In this document: in pieces, positions 20,712-33,126 of the stretch
Layout of the letters: every line of letters begins with the position of its first letter
Numbering within the stretch: position 1 is the first letter of the stretch
Assembly (NCBI GenBank): GCA_004352715.1
Contig: SCFE01000119.1
Span: 156,187-220,186 of the forward strand
Reading direction: 5' to 3'
Length of the DNA: 64,000 nucleotides
DNA from: Hofstenia miamia
Lineage: Eukaryota > Xenacoelomorpha > Acoela
Notes under the pieces: generated by a model
The model's database searches: none
The model's input: the letters and a program-made list of their open reading frames with translations, nothing else
Told to the model about the DNA's origin: nothing
Program-made: the position numbers and the translations under genes

Positions 20712-22339
20712 CTATACCTATAGTGTACAAAAATTCAGCATTTAATTGATCTGGGATTAAAAGGAATAGTTACTGAATTGGAGACGAATTATCTGTATAA
20801 AGAGGAATGGCTAGTGCTTAGTCTTTTATTGCTTAAAATTGACGTCATCCTCTTCCCCAAGCCTACAACTCCCTCTCCCTCTACATCCCCTGTTTTGATG
20901 TCAAAACCCAACTCAAATCCATATAGAGTAGTGAATCTGGAAAAAAGAGGAATTTATCCGAAAAGTCCGGTAAAAAAACGAAAGGACCATAACTATGATG
21001 TGGGTAGGCTTGGGTTAGTGTAAGAGCTAGGGCTAGAGCTATAATTATTACATTGAAAACTAGCATATTTTTGCAATTAGTTGAGTGGGAGTGTGGGGGG
21101 TGGAGGGTGGGTATAACGCAAAAGTACAAGGTGTGTTTACAGCATATCAATGAAACATAATACTTCGCAATTAGAACAAATTTTAGCTCTAAACAGTTGC
21201 GAAGTAAAATCAAATCTAATGAAATCAACAGCATGCGTAATTGCGTTTTTTAATTGCGCTAATAATGCTGTAAAAGCTTGAAAGAAGAATATATTTGCAC
21301 AATTGAGATGAAACACGCAATCAAATCACTTTTGATATTTCGTCTTTCATTTCTTTCCTGATTAGTTAATTTTAAGTTTCAATTGAGATTAGTCAACTGC
21401 TAACGTTGTATCAATAACAAACAGAAATGTCATAAACATGTTCAATATTGTAAACAGCCTATCAACAACACTATATTCTTCTCGATTGAGAAGTGTTATA
21501 ACATATATATGCCATATATGGCGATATAAACTCAGTATATGAGTTGCTATACTGATTCTCTGTAATAATACAGAAAGACAAATAACTTACCTTGAAGCCC
21601 ATCTCTATAAATGGTTTTTACTGTGCTATATGCATCACAAGTTCTCTATAGTTTACCCTTGAGAAAGTGTATACCAGACAAAGATAAAGGCTTGCATTTA
21701 GTTAAAAATGAGATTATAACAGCATTACATATAGCCCTGACACTGATGCTTTTTCAGAGTTTTAAAAAATTTAATTTCAGTTTCAGATATGGTTGATTTC
21801 CATCCTGGATATAAGACAAGCAGTGTGATATTATTTGTTACTGAACTCATAGAACTGAATTTTGGCCTTTTCTGCAGAAAACTAGAAAGGGTGGTATTTC
21901 ATGTGGATGCCATAAATTTTTTAATGATTAGAAGAGTTTTGTAGAAAACAGTGCTGTGTCACAGTACGCAGTATAACTCAATTTTGTTGGCACGTAAATA
22001 ATATGAATTATCAATAAGATGTGTGACATCCATCAGTAAGTGGATGGCATCTGTTCACCAACAAAAATACACTTTTGCTTTTAAATGATTAAACATTTTA
22101 AAAAAATTAATATGCTACTTTAATCGCACATGCATTCTACATATTATAGTACTTATACGTATTTTATAGAGATAAAATTGGTCGTCCCTTATTGCAATTA
22201 GTTTTGATAGTATATTTGAACATTCATGAGCATTTATTATTTACAATTCCAAATCAACCTAAGTCTAAAATTTAAATGTTTCAACCTTTTATAGACCTTA
22301 TCCCTAAATCCAAGTCATATATATATATATATATTGCAG
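20712..22339. other. Non-coding stretch
   Basis: AT-rich, with a CT-rich patch at about 20850-20890 and a short TA tract at about 22315-22335. Open frames here lack any domain. Confidence 0.4.
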
Positions 22340-24260
22340 ATAAAGATACATTTCAAATTTTTTGCAGGCACAGGCTTATTAATTTAAATTTAGTAAATAA
22401 AGCCGAGACATTAAATAGGTATATAACATGATTGTTAAGCAAAAAATTATATTCAATTCGTACTTAATCAAGCAAAAATAAGAAGGATATCGCAAATATT
22501 TTAAATAGAAATTTTGAAAATATGGGTGAATTCAATTTTAGATTCGAAGAAAATGGAAACTTTTCATCTCAACAACTTGTTATACGAAAGGAACAGTTTC
22601 ATTTCAACTTAATTTCCTATCATGATCTTAGAGATGTAGTAAATAAACTAAATAGTAATAAATCTTGTGGATCCAGCAACCTACCGTATTGGATAATTAA
22701 AAAATATTTTTATATTTTTGGTGAATACCTGCTTGTAGCATTCAATCAAAGTATTATAAATAATGACTTTCCTGTGCTTTTAAAGCAATTTGATATTTCA
22801 CCGGTATATAAAAAATGAGAACCACTAGATCCCATGAACTATCGACCGATTAGCATAACATAACCTTTCTCAAAAATATTTGAAAACTTCTAGCTGCACA
22901 AATGTACAAGTTTATTATTGACAATAAAATTTTATCAAATAATCTATTTGGATTTCGACCTAAATTCAGTACATCTGACGCAATTTTATCAATTACAGAA
23001 AAAATTTAAATAAACTCGAATCAAAATTTGTTCACAGCGGTGGCCTTACCTGATTTAAGTAAAGCATTTAACTCAATGAATTTCGATATTTTAAAACAAA
23101 AGTTAAGGCGACAAGGTTTCAGTGTAAATGCAGAAAATTTTATTATGAGTTTCTTAAGTAATCACATACAGCGAGTTAAAATCGACCATATTTTCTCAGA
23201 GTATACTACGACAAATCTTGGTGGGCCCCAAGGAACTGTATTAGGACCCATTCTATTTACATTATACGTAAATGATATTTCAAAATCCTTGACAAATGGA
23301 ACTATTTACCAATACGCAGATGATACTTGCATATTACGAACAGCAAAAAATCCCTTTGAGGCAACTAAACATTTGACAAAAGATATTCGAAACCTTGTAA
23401 CATATTTTAATCTTAATAAACTAAAAATCAATTCCGACAAAACTCAATTTATCATCTTTTCATCTAAACAACAACAAAGGCTTACTGAAAATATTAAAAT
23501 TAATGTTTGTGATAACGAAATTAGTCAAAGTAAATGTGTAAACTATCTAAGTGTATTAATTGACAGTGAGTTAAAATTCGATAATTTCTTCTCCCACAAA
23601 TATAAGATGGCACCTGGAATAAAACATTTGTATCATTTGCGCCATGTAGGAAAATCGTCGCATGTAGAACTAATTCATTCATTTGTCTTAAGTCAATTTA
23701 ATTACTGTGCATTTCTTTTTCAAAATCTCACATCGCAAAAACGTTCATCACTAGCAAAAATGTTTAACTGGGCATTTAGAACACTTAATTATATTGAAAA
23801 ACATGAATCCATAACCCAATTAAGATCATCATATAATATTTTGGCCCCGAGTTACTTTATTCAGTATCAATTTTTATGTATGATTCACAAATTTATCCAT
23901 GAATTAAGTTCATTAAGTTTTCTTAATAATTACATCAAAATCAATAAAAGAAGTAAAAAACTTTTTAGCATCAATAATTGTAAAGATTCATTTTCTTTTA
24001 AATGTTCAATCTTATGGAATGATTTAGTATTGATATAAAATGTGAGAAAAACTATAAACACTTTAAGAAAAAAATAAAACAATTTCTATTAAGTAGGCAA
24101 ACATTATTGGGCATAGAATAGATAATAAACTCAACGCATGGTCAAATTACTTTTAAAACTGCACTTTAATTAATATTGCATAGGTAATTAGTTTTGTAGA
24201 TATTTTTGTCATGTGTTAGTTTATAGTTTTTATATACATTTAAGCAATAAATTTGCTTTG
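22340..24260 (+). mobile_element. LINE retrotransposon, 5'-truncated (CR1/jockey-like)
   Basis: The segment carries most of a reverse transcriptase in one strand and order, with no endonuclease in front. The 3' end is not sharply marked; a possible tail with AATAAATTTGC lies near 24247. It is the best preserved LINE of the window and resembles the fragment at 3680-5200. Confidence 0.75.
22380..24110 (+). pseudogene. LINE reverse transcriptase, nearly complete RT domain with breaks
   Basis: The fingers region lies at 22500-22818 with LNSNKSCGSSNLPYWIIKK (the KS-x-G-x-D block with D changed to N). After a TGA at 22816 comes PMNYRPISIT at about 22830-22860. The palm starts at about 23028 with ALPDLSKAFNSMNFDIL, where the usual catalytic F-D is changed to P-D. 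Then come GGPQGTVLGPILFTLYVND and IYQYADDTCILR, with an intact Y-A-D-D box near 23310. The thumb runs through KTQFIIFSS and the connection NYCAFLFQNLTSQKR to about 24038. A 336-codon frame covers 23028-24038. Stops in the fingers make it inactive, yet the palm is unusually well kept, which suggests a young copy. Confidence 0.85.
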
Positions 24261-24581
24261 ACTCTTAAGCAGCCTAGTGTCATCCTACAAGGACAAACCG
24301 TTTTTTTCCACATTTTAAAAGAATTTTCTCCAATGCTATTAGGAAATTTGAATATTGTGAGTCATGGAAATATCTATTAGTGAACATGTTTGAATTTAAT
24401 GTTGAAAATTTCTACTAAATCGTATTGCTGTGTCTGAAAAACTTCAATAGTTTAACTATTTTTCTTTATATTGTAAATTTCGATTTGAAGCACCAATTAA
24501 ATTCTCCCTATATCAAACGCGCATGTAATTATAAGGATTAGAGCCCATTGGGGCAGCCACAAACCTTCAATATTTCTTCAT
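24261..24581. other. Non-coding stretch
   Basis: No gene or repeat boundary was recognised. Confidence 0.4.
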
Positions 24582-24907
24582 ATGCGGAACAGAGATGGAC
24601 CTGGGTCAGACAGAGCCGGTCCCAAGATTTTGGACATTACGAACAAAAAAGGGCTGATTAAAATGAATTGTAACAAGCTTGTAAAAATAAATTTTTGAAT
24701 TCTCAATAGAGGTTCTATGCCACCAAGCAACTTCTGCTCAGTCAGAAAGAGTTTGCAGTCAAATTGGACTTAGTGCTACAGCCAAAAATTTGTGTTGAAA
24801 TATACCAATAAATTTTGACGGGCCGAAAACGGACTTGAAATAATAGTTGACGGGCTTGCCTTAATCGGTCCTGAAAAATGCGGCCCGTGTCCATCTTTGA
24901 TGAGGCA
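24582..24907. mobile_element. hAT-type MITE, second family
   Basis: The element body is 24590-24899 (310 bp), with ends CAGAGATGGACCTGGG and, read inward from the right, CAAAGATGGACACGGG. Flanking 8-mers ATGCGGAA and ATGAGGCA agree at 6 of 8 positions, fitting an aged hAT target duplication. GGGCC- and GGGCT-rich subterminal motifs are present, and there is no coding frame. Confidence 0.7.
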
Positions 24908-27169
24908 TATGTGAATAGACCTCAAAAATCAAACTTGTTTTGCTAATGGCATTGCTGAATAGAACAGTGTTATGTCACGATTAGAGAACGAAAATGGCGA
25001 TTTCCGATGTTGGATATCTTTTTTAGTTTTTGAGCTATTAGCATTTTAAGATTTTTTCTAGAGATTATGACTCTTTTTTGATTCATTGCAATTACAGGCA
25101 ACCAAACCTCTTCAGCATACAAATAGTTGGGCAAATATTCTTTTCTGCATTTACATACTCTAGGGTAAAAGATAGACATACATTGAATTATACACACTAA
25201 CGGTTGTTCTCAATTTGTAGACATAGGTATTTATACTTCATAATTTTTTCATTAGCGTCTGTTTTTAGGTAGCCTAGTTATGCTAAAATCCGTCGTTGTA
25301 TTTGAGTTTCTTTGTGGGAACTGCATTCATTTTGAAAATGATTGATTCCCGAATTTTAAGCAGGAAACTTCGTGTTGAACATTTTGGAGGCCCAAATATT
25401 TTTCATTTGAAATAATTTCAATAACAAATATTGCTGCAGGTATTTGATATAGAAATTTTGCTATAAAGAAGCAGATAACAAGAGTAGTGGCAAGATTTTA
25501 AATTGTATTTTTCAATATTTACATATGCATATTATTAGAAGTATGATGAAATATTTATTGTATGAAAACACTAAATAAGTTTATCGTATTATAGTAATGA
25601 ATTATGAATAATTCAAATACATTGTAAGGGAAACTCAAAGCAAAACAAAAATAAATTACACATGATTATTAATAACTGGACAATTAAGGGCACTTTAGTA
25701 ATATTTTAAACCAGTTATAGTTTAAAATATTATTTTCATGGATATCTGCTATTCCATGTTCATTTCCAACTTGAGCTATTAAATAATAAGTGAAATTTAT
25801 TTGAAGATTCGATTCTGTTTAATAAATTTAAAACAAGAATATTTTAGATATTTCACATTTTCGTTTTGTGTACAAAAGTCCATCCTCGAACAAATATAAT
25901 GGAAGGTCAGTATTTTAATTAAGCCACATATGATGATTAAATCTCATAAGGGTTTAATCACAGCTACACTAGAGAATAATCGTGCAATGAAGAAACAATG
26001 AACACCCTAGTCACAGAAACAAAATGTATCAGAAACAAGGTGCTAGGCGTCAACCAATATGTGATGAAAGCTATAAATATTTTTTACATAATTAGTCAAC
26101 AGGGTATTTTGTATCACTTAGGCAGTAACCTAAGGAACTTAGCATTGTGAGGAGATGACATTGCTGATATTGAAATAAATACTAGGCAGCTAAAAGAACG
26201 TTACTACTCAGCATCGATTTTTGTGAGAACTACAATCATTTTGAAAATGATGTATTCCCGCATTTAAACAGGAAACTTCGTGTTGAATATTTTGGAAGGT
26301 GATTAATTATCTTGATGAGTTTGCCGAATGCTGAACACAGTCTACCATATGCATTATTTATATGATTCAATCTTTTCACTTCGACTTTCAGAAATATTTC
26401 AGATTAAGTTTTTTGAATTTTAACATCAAAATGCGTTTCAAATGTCCCAAACAGATTTTCGAATGTTTCTCTCATTCTATTATTTTTGGAGTAAATTAGA
26501 CATATGTAGAATTGCATCAAACCTTCGCCTATCACAATAGAAATTTGTAGAAATATTCATTTATTCATTTAATTAAATATTTAAATCAGATTAACGTTGT
26601 GCGAAATAGAATATTAAAAATTCATTTTTGTGTTTGATTTCAGTTTTCTAGCATCTAATGGCAGGCTTTATTGAATAGATCAAAATTGACCCCTACATCT
26701 TTTGATTATAAGGCTTAGGGACATTGATACCTTTGTGCTTTACCTAATTGGGAAGCGAGTTCCTGGACACCTTCTTAATGAGCGACCATTTGGAAAATTC
26801 GCTAGTGCCCCTATGAAAAAATCCTTGATTCGCCACTAATTGTAATTCTATACTATATCGGTTAGAACCTACTGCTCGATTCAACCATGTGTTCGTGACC
26901 GTAATAGGGGCATTCTCAAAAAAAAATTTCAAACCACAAAACTTTTATTGACTTTTTAACCTGTGCTTATCATTTTTGTACATAAAACACTAGTCAAAAA
27001 ATTAAATACGGAGTGACTAACAACTGTGGAGATTTGTTAGGTGAAAAATTAATTTAGCAGTAACTGCATGTAGATTTACCCCTCCCCTTCTTGTGTGGAA
27101 TATTTCTCAACTAAGATAATCAGATTGGGTTGTAACACATCTGTTGCATCTTTCGTGAATTCTTTTTCT

Positions 27170-27440
27170 AGAGTATCTTCTCAAATTCGCATTGCATAAG
27201 CCGCACCTCAAACTTTGAATGTTGTTTTTTTAGTTACATGTGCTATGCATTCATTTAACAAACTAAAATTTAACCATAATTACCAAATCAGCCTACACAT
27301 ATTCTAAACAATGTTATCTAGAAGGGCAAATTGAAAGTTGTGTATTTCCTAGTGTCTTGTTGAATATTTTTTTGACTGTTCTAAAATACACCTTAACCCC
27401 GAACTTAGAGAGAAGTTTACATATATAATCTTTAAACTGC
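27170..27440 (+). repeat. Dispersed repeat (pair with 50785-51030), TATAAGCCGC type
   Basis: Shares ordered blocks with 50785-51030: CATAAGCCGC or TATAAGCCGC, CAAACTTTGAATGTTGTTTTT versus CAAACTATGAAGGTTGTTTTT, and CTTAACCCCGAACTTAG followed by GGAAGTTTAC or AGAAGTTTAC. It is probably a non-autonomous DNA element; ends were not resolved. Confidence 0.6.
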
Positions 27441-28988
27441 ATATATAAACAGCATCATCCCAAAATCTTAAGTTTACAAAAACTTTTGCAAGCTAAATTT
27501 GAAACAACAAAGTGTTGTGGATTAAAATGAAGAGTATCCTCTATATATTTTAACACGCCATCTAGTGAGGAAAGAATTCAACTAATGTTGAAGACAGAAA
27601 TTATATGTGAACGTAATTTGATTCTTTAATGATGTAAGTAAATTTGTGTAGTTGAGAGCTTGCTCTAAAAACTTCAAATGAACTCTTGAAAAACTTAAAA
27701 TTTTAGGATTAATTGTTAGAAATCAATTGAAGGAAGGTCTTTAGTTTCATTGCAAAGTGGAGTATTCTTTAATTAAGATGATTCTGTCTACTTAGTTTCT
27801 TAAGGCAAAATTGGCAAAAATCGTAAATAAGGTTTATGTAAACGATCGTCTTATATTCTTTCATCGAAAAGTTGTAGTTGCAATTTGCAACACAAATATT
27901 ATATATTTTATACATTTTTTAAATTTCAGTTATTTTAAAATTCTGTAACTACTATAATATATTTTGCTCATGCTTACAGATTGGAGAGGAAATTATGTGT
28001 TCTTCGATTATTTTCCTTTTAAATATTTTTCAAATTTATGAAATTGTTTGTAATTTCTAGTTATATTTTTTTAGATTCTTGAATTCTTAAAAAATGAATT
28101 CACAAGCACCTTGCACATATTTAATTAGCACTGTGATAATAGATGATTTTTATCTAAATTTCTTAGAAAAAATGAGCCAAGTTTGCTACAGTGTACTGCC
28201 AATATCAAGATCAATTGCAAAGTGGTAACTTTAACCAAAAGCAAAAAATTTTTTTCTACAGACAACAATACACAAAACCATTATCACAGTGGTCAAAATA
28301 TATTCTATTATTTCCAATATTAATTATTATTCTATTTAATTCCATGACAAGTCCTTACTTGATGCGATGAGAGTTTTCTAGGTGAACCACCGAAATTCAT
28401 GGTAAGAATAATTTTATAATTCATATAGTAATTCTACTCAATACTATAGTTTTCAATACAATACAATTCTATTTTGATTAATTTACTACTATGACAAACC
28501 CTTGTTGGATGCGACTAGGTGGTGAAAATATGTTTATTATTTAGCCAGATTATTGAACGAACAAATCTAATTCAGCTCGATTGAATTATAATGATTTGTA
28601 ACCTGTCAGAAATTGTTAATTCCAGCTCAAGGATTGCTATACGATTGCACCTATTTCCATAAAAATCCGATACATTAACAAAATTTACAAGAGGCTGAGA
28701 ACGTTAAAATTTCAATGAAGCTTTCGCTAACATGAGAATTTTTTTCCAATGAGACAGCCCATTTCTATAAAGATATTCAAACATTTCAATGTGAGACAAA
28801 AAGTTTTTTTATACGTTCTCAGTTTTCATACCTCTTTGACTTTTTAATAATACTGTAAAACCATGTTTTAAATACTGATATACTGTATACTTTATTTAAT
28901 GCTTAAAAGACGAGTGCTTTACTTAAGGTACTTAAAGTACTCATGTAAATCAACTTTCGGAATGACGTTAATGTTTTAATTAGCAATA

Positions 28989-28998
28989 TTTATTTATT
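28989..28998 (-). terminator. Candidate polyadenylation signal for ENaC gene A
   Basis: The minus strand reads AATAAATAAA about 420 bases after the stop codon of the last exon. In such AT-rich sequence this match is weak evidence. Confidence 0.3.
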
Positions 28999-29419
28999 GA
29001 ATAAATTATGACATAAAATAAAAAATATTATTTAATGAAAACTGTTACATGGATTGAGTGATTACATGAGGGGCAACTATACCAAGCAGAAAAAAGCTAT
29101 GTATTCCAAATTTGATGAAAAATAGACCAGAGCCATAGAATTGAATAACTGTAAGGCAAATTAGTGAAAGATGTTTTTCAAGTATCAGTAGGGGATTTTT
29201 AACGTATTCTTTATCAAAAAATTATTCTGCATTTAAAATTCCAGTCCTTGCCATAATTGTATAATCTTTGTCAGCTAATATATACTATTGTTATGTACTT
29301 AAATGACCTAGAAATGGTCCACATCTGTATTTCTAGATATCTTTGCCTTTTTTCGAATCGTTGTCATATTGCATAATTCAGTTTTACCAAAATAGACTTT
29401 ACATATGTACTTAAACGCT

Positions 29420-29565
29420 TTAACAATTTTCCATTTCTGTATTTGATGGTCTTGAATTCTTTCTCATCAATTTAATAACTGAAACTGCTGCTAATTCAAG
29501 CATCGTATGAACACATTCAACTGCAATGAGGAAGCTCCATCCTGTCCAAAGACCAAGATTGCCAC
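29420..29565 (-). CDS. DEG/ENaC channel gene A, exon 3 (TM2 and C-terminus)
   Basis: The exon follows an acceptor (minus strand CTTTTAG at 29572-29566). Its first two bases complete the codon split by intron 2, and it ends at TAA 29420-29422. The 47 full residues start GNLGLWTGWSFLIAVEC, the pore-lining second transmembrane helix of DEG/ENaC channels with the G-x-S selectivity filter, here G-W-S (residues about 545-547 of the predicted protein). The E after AV matches the conserved acidic residue of this helix. A short basic, then polar tail of about 16 residues follows (LMRKNSRPSN). The match to gene B's exon over the first 32 residues is 26/32. Intron 2 (32782-29566, 3.2 kb) separates it from exon 2. 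Confidence 0.93.
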
Positions 29566-32500
29566 CTAAAAGTCAAGCAGCGTAATACGCAGTAGTTCTG
29601 TGCAATATTCAAATAAAGCTACAACATCACATTGTACACCAAAATTTTAAATTTGAGCATTAGTGCAAATATAACCAATAGCATTTTTGACAAAAAATCA
29701 ATTTTTATCCATTCATACCCACAGAGTTGGTGAAAAAATCACCATAATATCAATATTATTTATTTTTTAAATGAGTGGTTCATGTGTGGACAAAATTAAG
29801 GGTTGTTTTATCAAGCTGCCTTGCATCACAAAATTACAATTTTTGAGAGATTAATAGCACTACTGAAAATACACATTTGTTTGAATAGTGATCTAACAAA
29901 GCCGAGAAGTTGGCGTGTTTTCAGCAGGATAGTAATAGAGTTCTGAGGGGCCAGGATTTTTTTTCCATCCCATTACAGTCCCATGAAATTTTCGGGTCAC
30001 ATAATCCCATTGGTTCCACATCATAACTACTATTTTGACCAAAATTAGTAATATGTATCTGTAATATTCTTAAACACCTGGTCCCAGGTCCTTCGTTTTT
30101 GGCCCAGTCCCATTGAGATCAGGAAATCCCATTGGACTAGACAGTTCCCAGGACCCTAGTTGGGAAACGGGTGATTTTTCTGCCCGAGACCCGGCCCAAG
30201 CCATCAAACAGTGACCCTCTAACACTGGCCAGTGATCCGATCTCAATCAAAGAAAGATTACTAATGTAATACGCAAAAAATGGTTTTAACATAAAAGGAT
30301 AAATACAAACAATAAAAAATCAATAATAAATGCAAAAATAATTGCAATCCATTAGTCTTTAAGAATTTCAAGGATACAAATGTTTGACTTCTTAAGTTTT
30401 TCCTTAAATCTTTTAGTGTTCTTCCAATCCAACGATTATAAATGAACTGCGCCCGACGCGAATCATTCTAAGGTTGATCCGAAACCCAACCCATCAATCT
30501 TTTATCAGAATCACTCGCTTCCCGGTATTTAGTGGCAGTAAAATTTAAACCCGTACTGTCAATTTTACAATTGTCTATTCACGGTAACATAATGTTTTGA
30601 ATGAATGAATTGTGCAAACGATCATTAAATTAATTTAAAGTTTTAATCCTGTTAGCAAAAATCATTAGACCACTAGACTCTAACGGTGTGAGTCTGATGT
30701 CTCATATAGAATGGCTTAGTACTTCCTTTCCTGCATGCAGTACATATAATCTTTATGGGAAAACCATTTGCTATCGCAATCATCATCAACTTTCATTTAT
30801 TATGCATCCTCTGTGTTAGACTCCATTGGAATCCCAACAAAATCTCTCATCACGTCTTTGCTGTTATAACAAAGTTAACATCAGCTTAGACATGATCGTC
30901 CTTGTAATATATATATCAAGCCGGACCATCTACCAATTGTAAGGTTATAGATGAAATTTCTTGCTGTACCACTTGCTTGATAAATCTAACAACAACTTGC
31001 TGAAATTGAAAAGCATGTAAATCAATACGCAAGAATATGGATGACAATATTCTTCATTAGTCAACATTTTAATTTGATTTGCTTCGCATTTATGCATATT
31101 ATTGATTCATGATCCAATATTTGAAAAATTGGTCTAAATGGGTTAAACAGCAGTACTAAACATAAATTGCGTGATTATCAATCTAATTCCACTGGTCAAA
31201 AGCCAAAATGGTTCTAAAATGATTTAGATATATCCTGATCGAATGCTTTACGCTGATTCGAAATATGTCTTTATTTTCTTTCTATCAATCATGGTTAATG
31301 AGTTATCATATTTTTAGAAACATCCGAATTTTGTGATATTTATTAAGTCAACTCCAAATTTGTGTGTAGACTAATTTACAAAATCTTGTTTTCGAGTTGA
31401 AAGAATTAATGTTTATTTTTAAAAAGGTCTAAAATTACATCCCATTTTGTGAAAATTAAGATTTCAGTTCCATATACAAAAAACATAAATGTAGAAAAAT
31501 TAAAAAATTAACCTTGCTTGCCTTCAATTTGTCCCAGTTGTACCACAATGAAGTGGTGAACAATAGTCTCCCATCAATTTGAACCCAAAGGCATTGCTCA
31601 TATCATGGCTATAAACTTTAAGTCCTAGAAGTGAACATATATATTAGCATTAGATCACCTTAAATCTTCCATTTATGCTCTTTATATTGAATCAAATTCA
31701 TTAAAAACTAAATTTTATAAAATTTTTACTGAGGCTATGTCCTTTAACTATAGGGACTGATTGCATTTGATTTTCATTATGAAGAAGAACTGATTTTAAT
31801 GAATTCATACCAGAATCAATGAAAATTCTCCATTTAGATTCCTTATATTGTTGTAGGGAACAAAGGTGTTGCATATATCAAAACAAAATGCAAATGTTTA
31901 TCATCCATTTTATAATGAGCAGAGAATTATTGATATCTCTAGTGATGAAATGTTATTTTAGTACCCTCTTGTAGGTAATAATCCTCTTGAAACATGATGC
32001 AAGGAGCTCATTCTTATCTTGTGAGAGCTCACACTTTCTAGCAAGATCATTCAACATCTGTAGGTATAAATATTTTGGAGTCCTGGAATCTGCTTGTACT
32101 TCAATGTATTTAACATCAATTAGAGGATCATGGAGGTTTTTATCACCTACTTCTCCTTCTAAGGACATCTTAGGTGGAGTGGAGGTAGTGGAACTGAGAC
32201 TAGGGTCCCATAAATTTGAATTTAGGGTATCAATTTCAGGAGGAATTAACTATATTTTTTTTCAGAAGCATGAAAAAACATATTTTTTGTTTTTATTAGT
32301 GTTTTCTATTGATATAAATATCAATGCAATCCCTGATTCTTAGACTAAAATCACGATTGCCTTGAGTAAAACATCAGGTCTTTATGAAAAATGCCTTCCT
32401 ACTTATTCATAATCTAAGATTCAGTTGAGAACTTCAATTTAAATTAGTACTTTATAATAACTAATAATAGTAATGATAAATGTCGAAGAAAGTGAAAGGA

Positions 32501-32782
32501 GTCCTAATATTAGTTGGATCACTAGAGTAGTAAGCAAGAAGCATAAAAGGTACTTAGAGTTGCCACATTTCCCAGCGTGAATATAGGTGGTAGGATTGTT
32601 AGTAACAACTAGAATCCTAAGGAAAATTCTCGAACTCTTGAGAGTCAAATCAAAGTGAAGTAACAAAAATATTACAATGATAAAAATTTATTTAATTCTA
32701 GATCACTGTGTTGATGAAGTTCTCCACTTAAAGGAAGCAAATTATATCTATGTATACACGTGTTTTACAAAATCAAATTTAC
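29566..32782 (-). other. Intron 2 of ENaC gene A, with repeat remnants
   Basis: Starts GTAAAT (minus strand) and ends TTTTAG. Around 29940-30230 is a GC-richer block rich in CCCAT and CCCGG, such as ACCCGGCCCAAGCC, which looks like a hAT-type MITE with unresolved ends. A small coding-like fragment lies at 31953-32250. Confidence 0.7.
31953..32238 (-). pseudogene. Small open frame of repeat-like type inside intron 2
   Basis: The minus strand is open for about 95 codons to TAA at 31953-31955, with residues PPEIDTLNSNLWDP, SLEGEVGDKNLHDPLIDVKY, and LNDLARKCELSQDKNELLAS. The last block recalls an LNDLVRDLNLSKxxxELLASRLK motif that I remember from proteins repeated in many invertebrate genomes. 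I treat this as a transposon-associated fragment, but it could be an alternative exon. The reading frame is clean for its length. Confidence 0.35.
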
Positions 32783-32888
32783 CTGTGTCAGCTACTAATT
32801 GGTAGAAATCATAACCCGGATTAATTGTGGTTTCCTTTATAGCTAGATCTTCAAAGAAGACTTCTACTTCTGCCATGTTTCTCTGAAT
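32783..32888 (-). CDS. DEG/ENaC channel gene A, exon 2 (pre-TM2)
   Basis: This 106-base exon starts after an acceptor (minus CTTTAG, 32894-32889) and ends before a donor (GTAAAT at 32782). It encodes IQRNMAEVEVFFEDL, then TTINPGYDFYQLVADT plus one base of the next codon. The segment matches the strand and linker before TM2 in DEG/ENaC proteins, where a V-E-V-F/Y-x-E-L block leads to a Y-x-F/L-x-x-L-x-D-x-G-G sequence. Phase 0 in and phase 1 out agree with exons 1 and 3. Gene B's exon has the same length and 29 of 35 identical residues. It was located by homology to family pattern plus splice sites, since it is too short for ORF searches. Confidence 0.93.
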
Positions 32889-33126
32889 CTAAAGATTACT
32901 AATAATATATTTTACATTTTTCATTCAGCAATCGCAAATTGTGTTTATTTTTTTAGTGAACAAAACTAAATTACATCAGAAAAAATTTAGACGTAACAAC
33001 CAAGATAGTCTAGAGCAAAACAAACATTTATCTTTGAATAAAAATTTATTATGCACTGTTAAGCAAGCATTTGACTTCTAATTATGTTGCTAACAATTAG
33101 AATGTGAAGTTTCAATATATTCATTT

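Larger units (their letters stand above)
24908..29419. other. Non-coding region 3' of ENaC gene A
   Basis: Contains a diverged direct repeat (25300-25395 and 26210-26300, sharing CATTTTGAAAATGAT and AGGAAACTTCGTGTTGAA) and one member of a dispersed repeat pair (27170-27440). AATAAA-type signals on the minus strand at 28989-28998 could end the gene A transcript. No other gene was seen. Confidence 0.4.
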
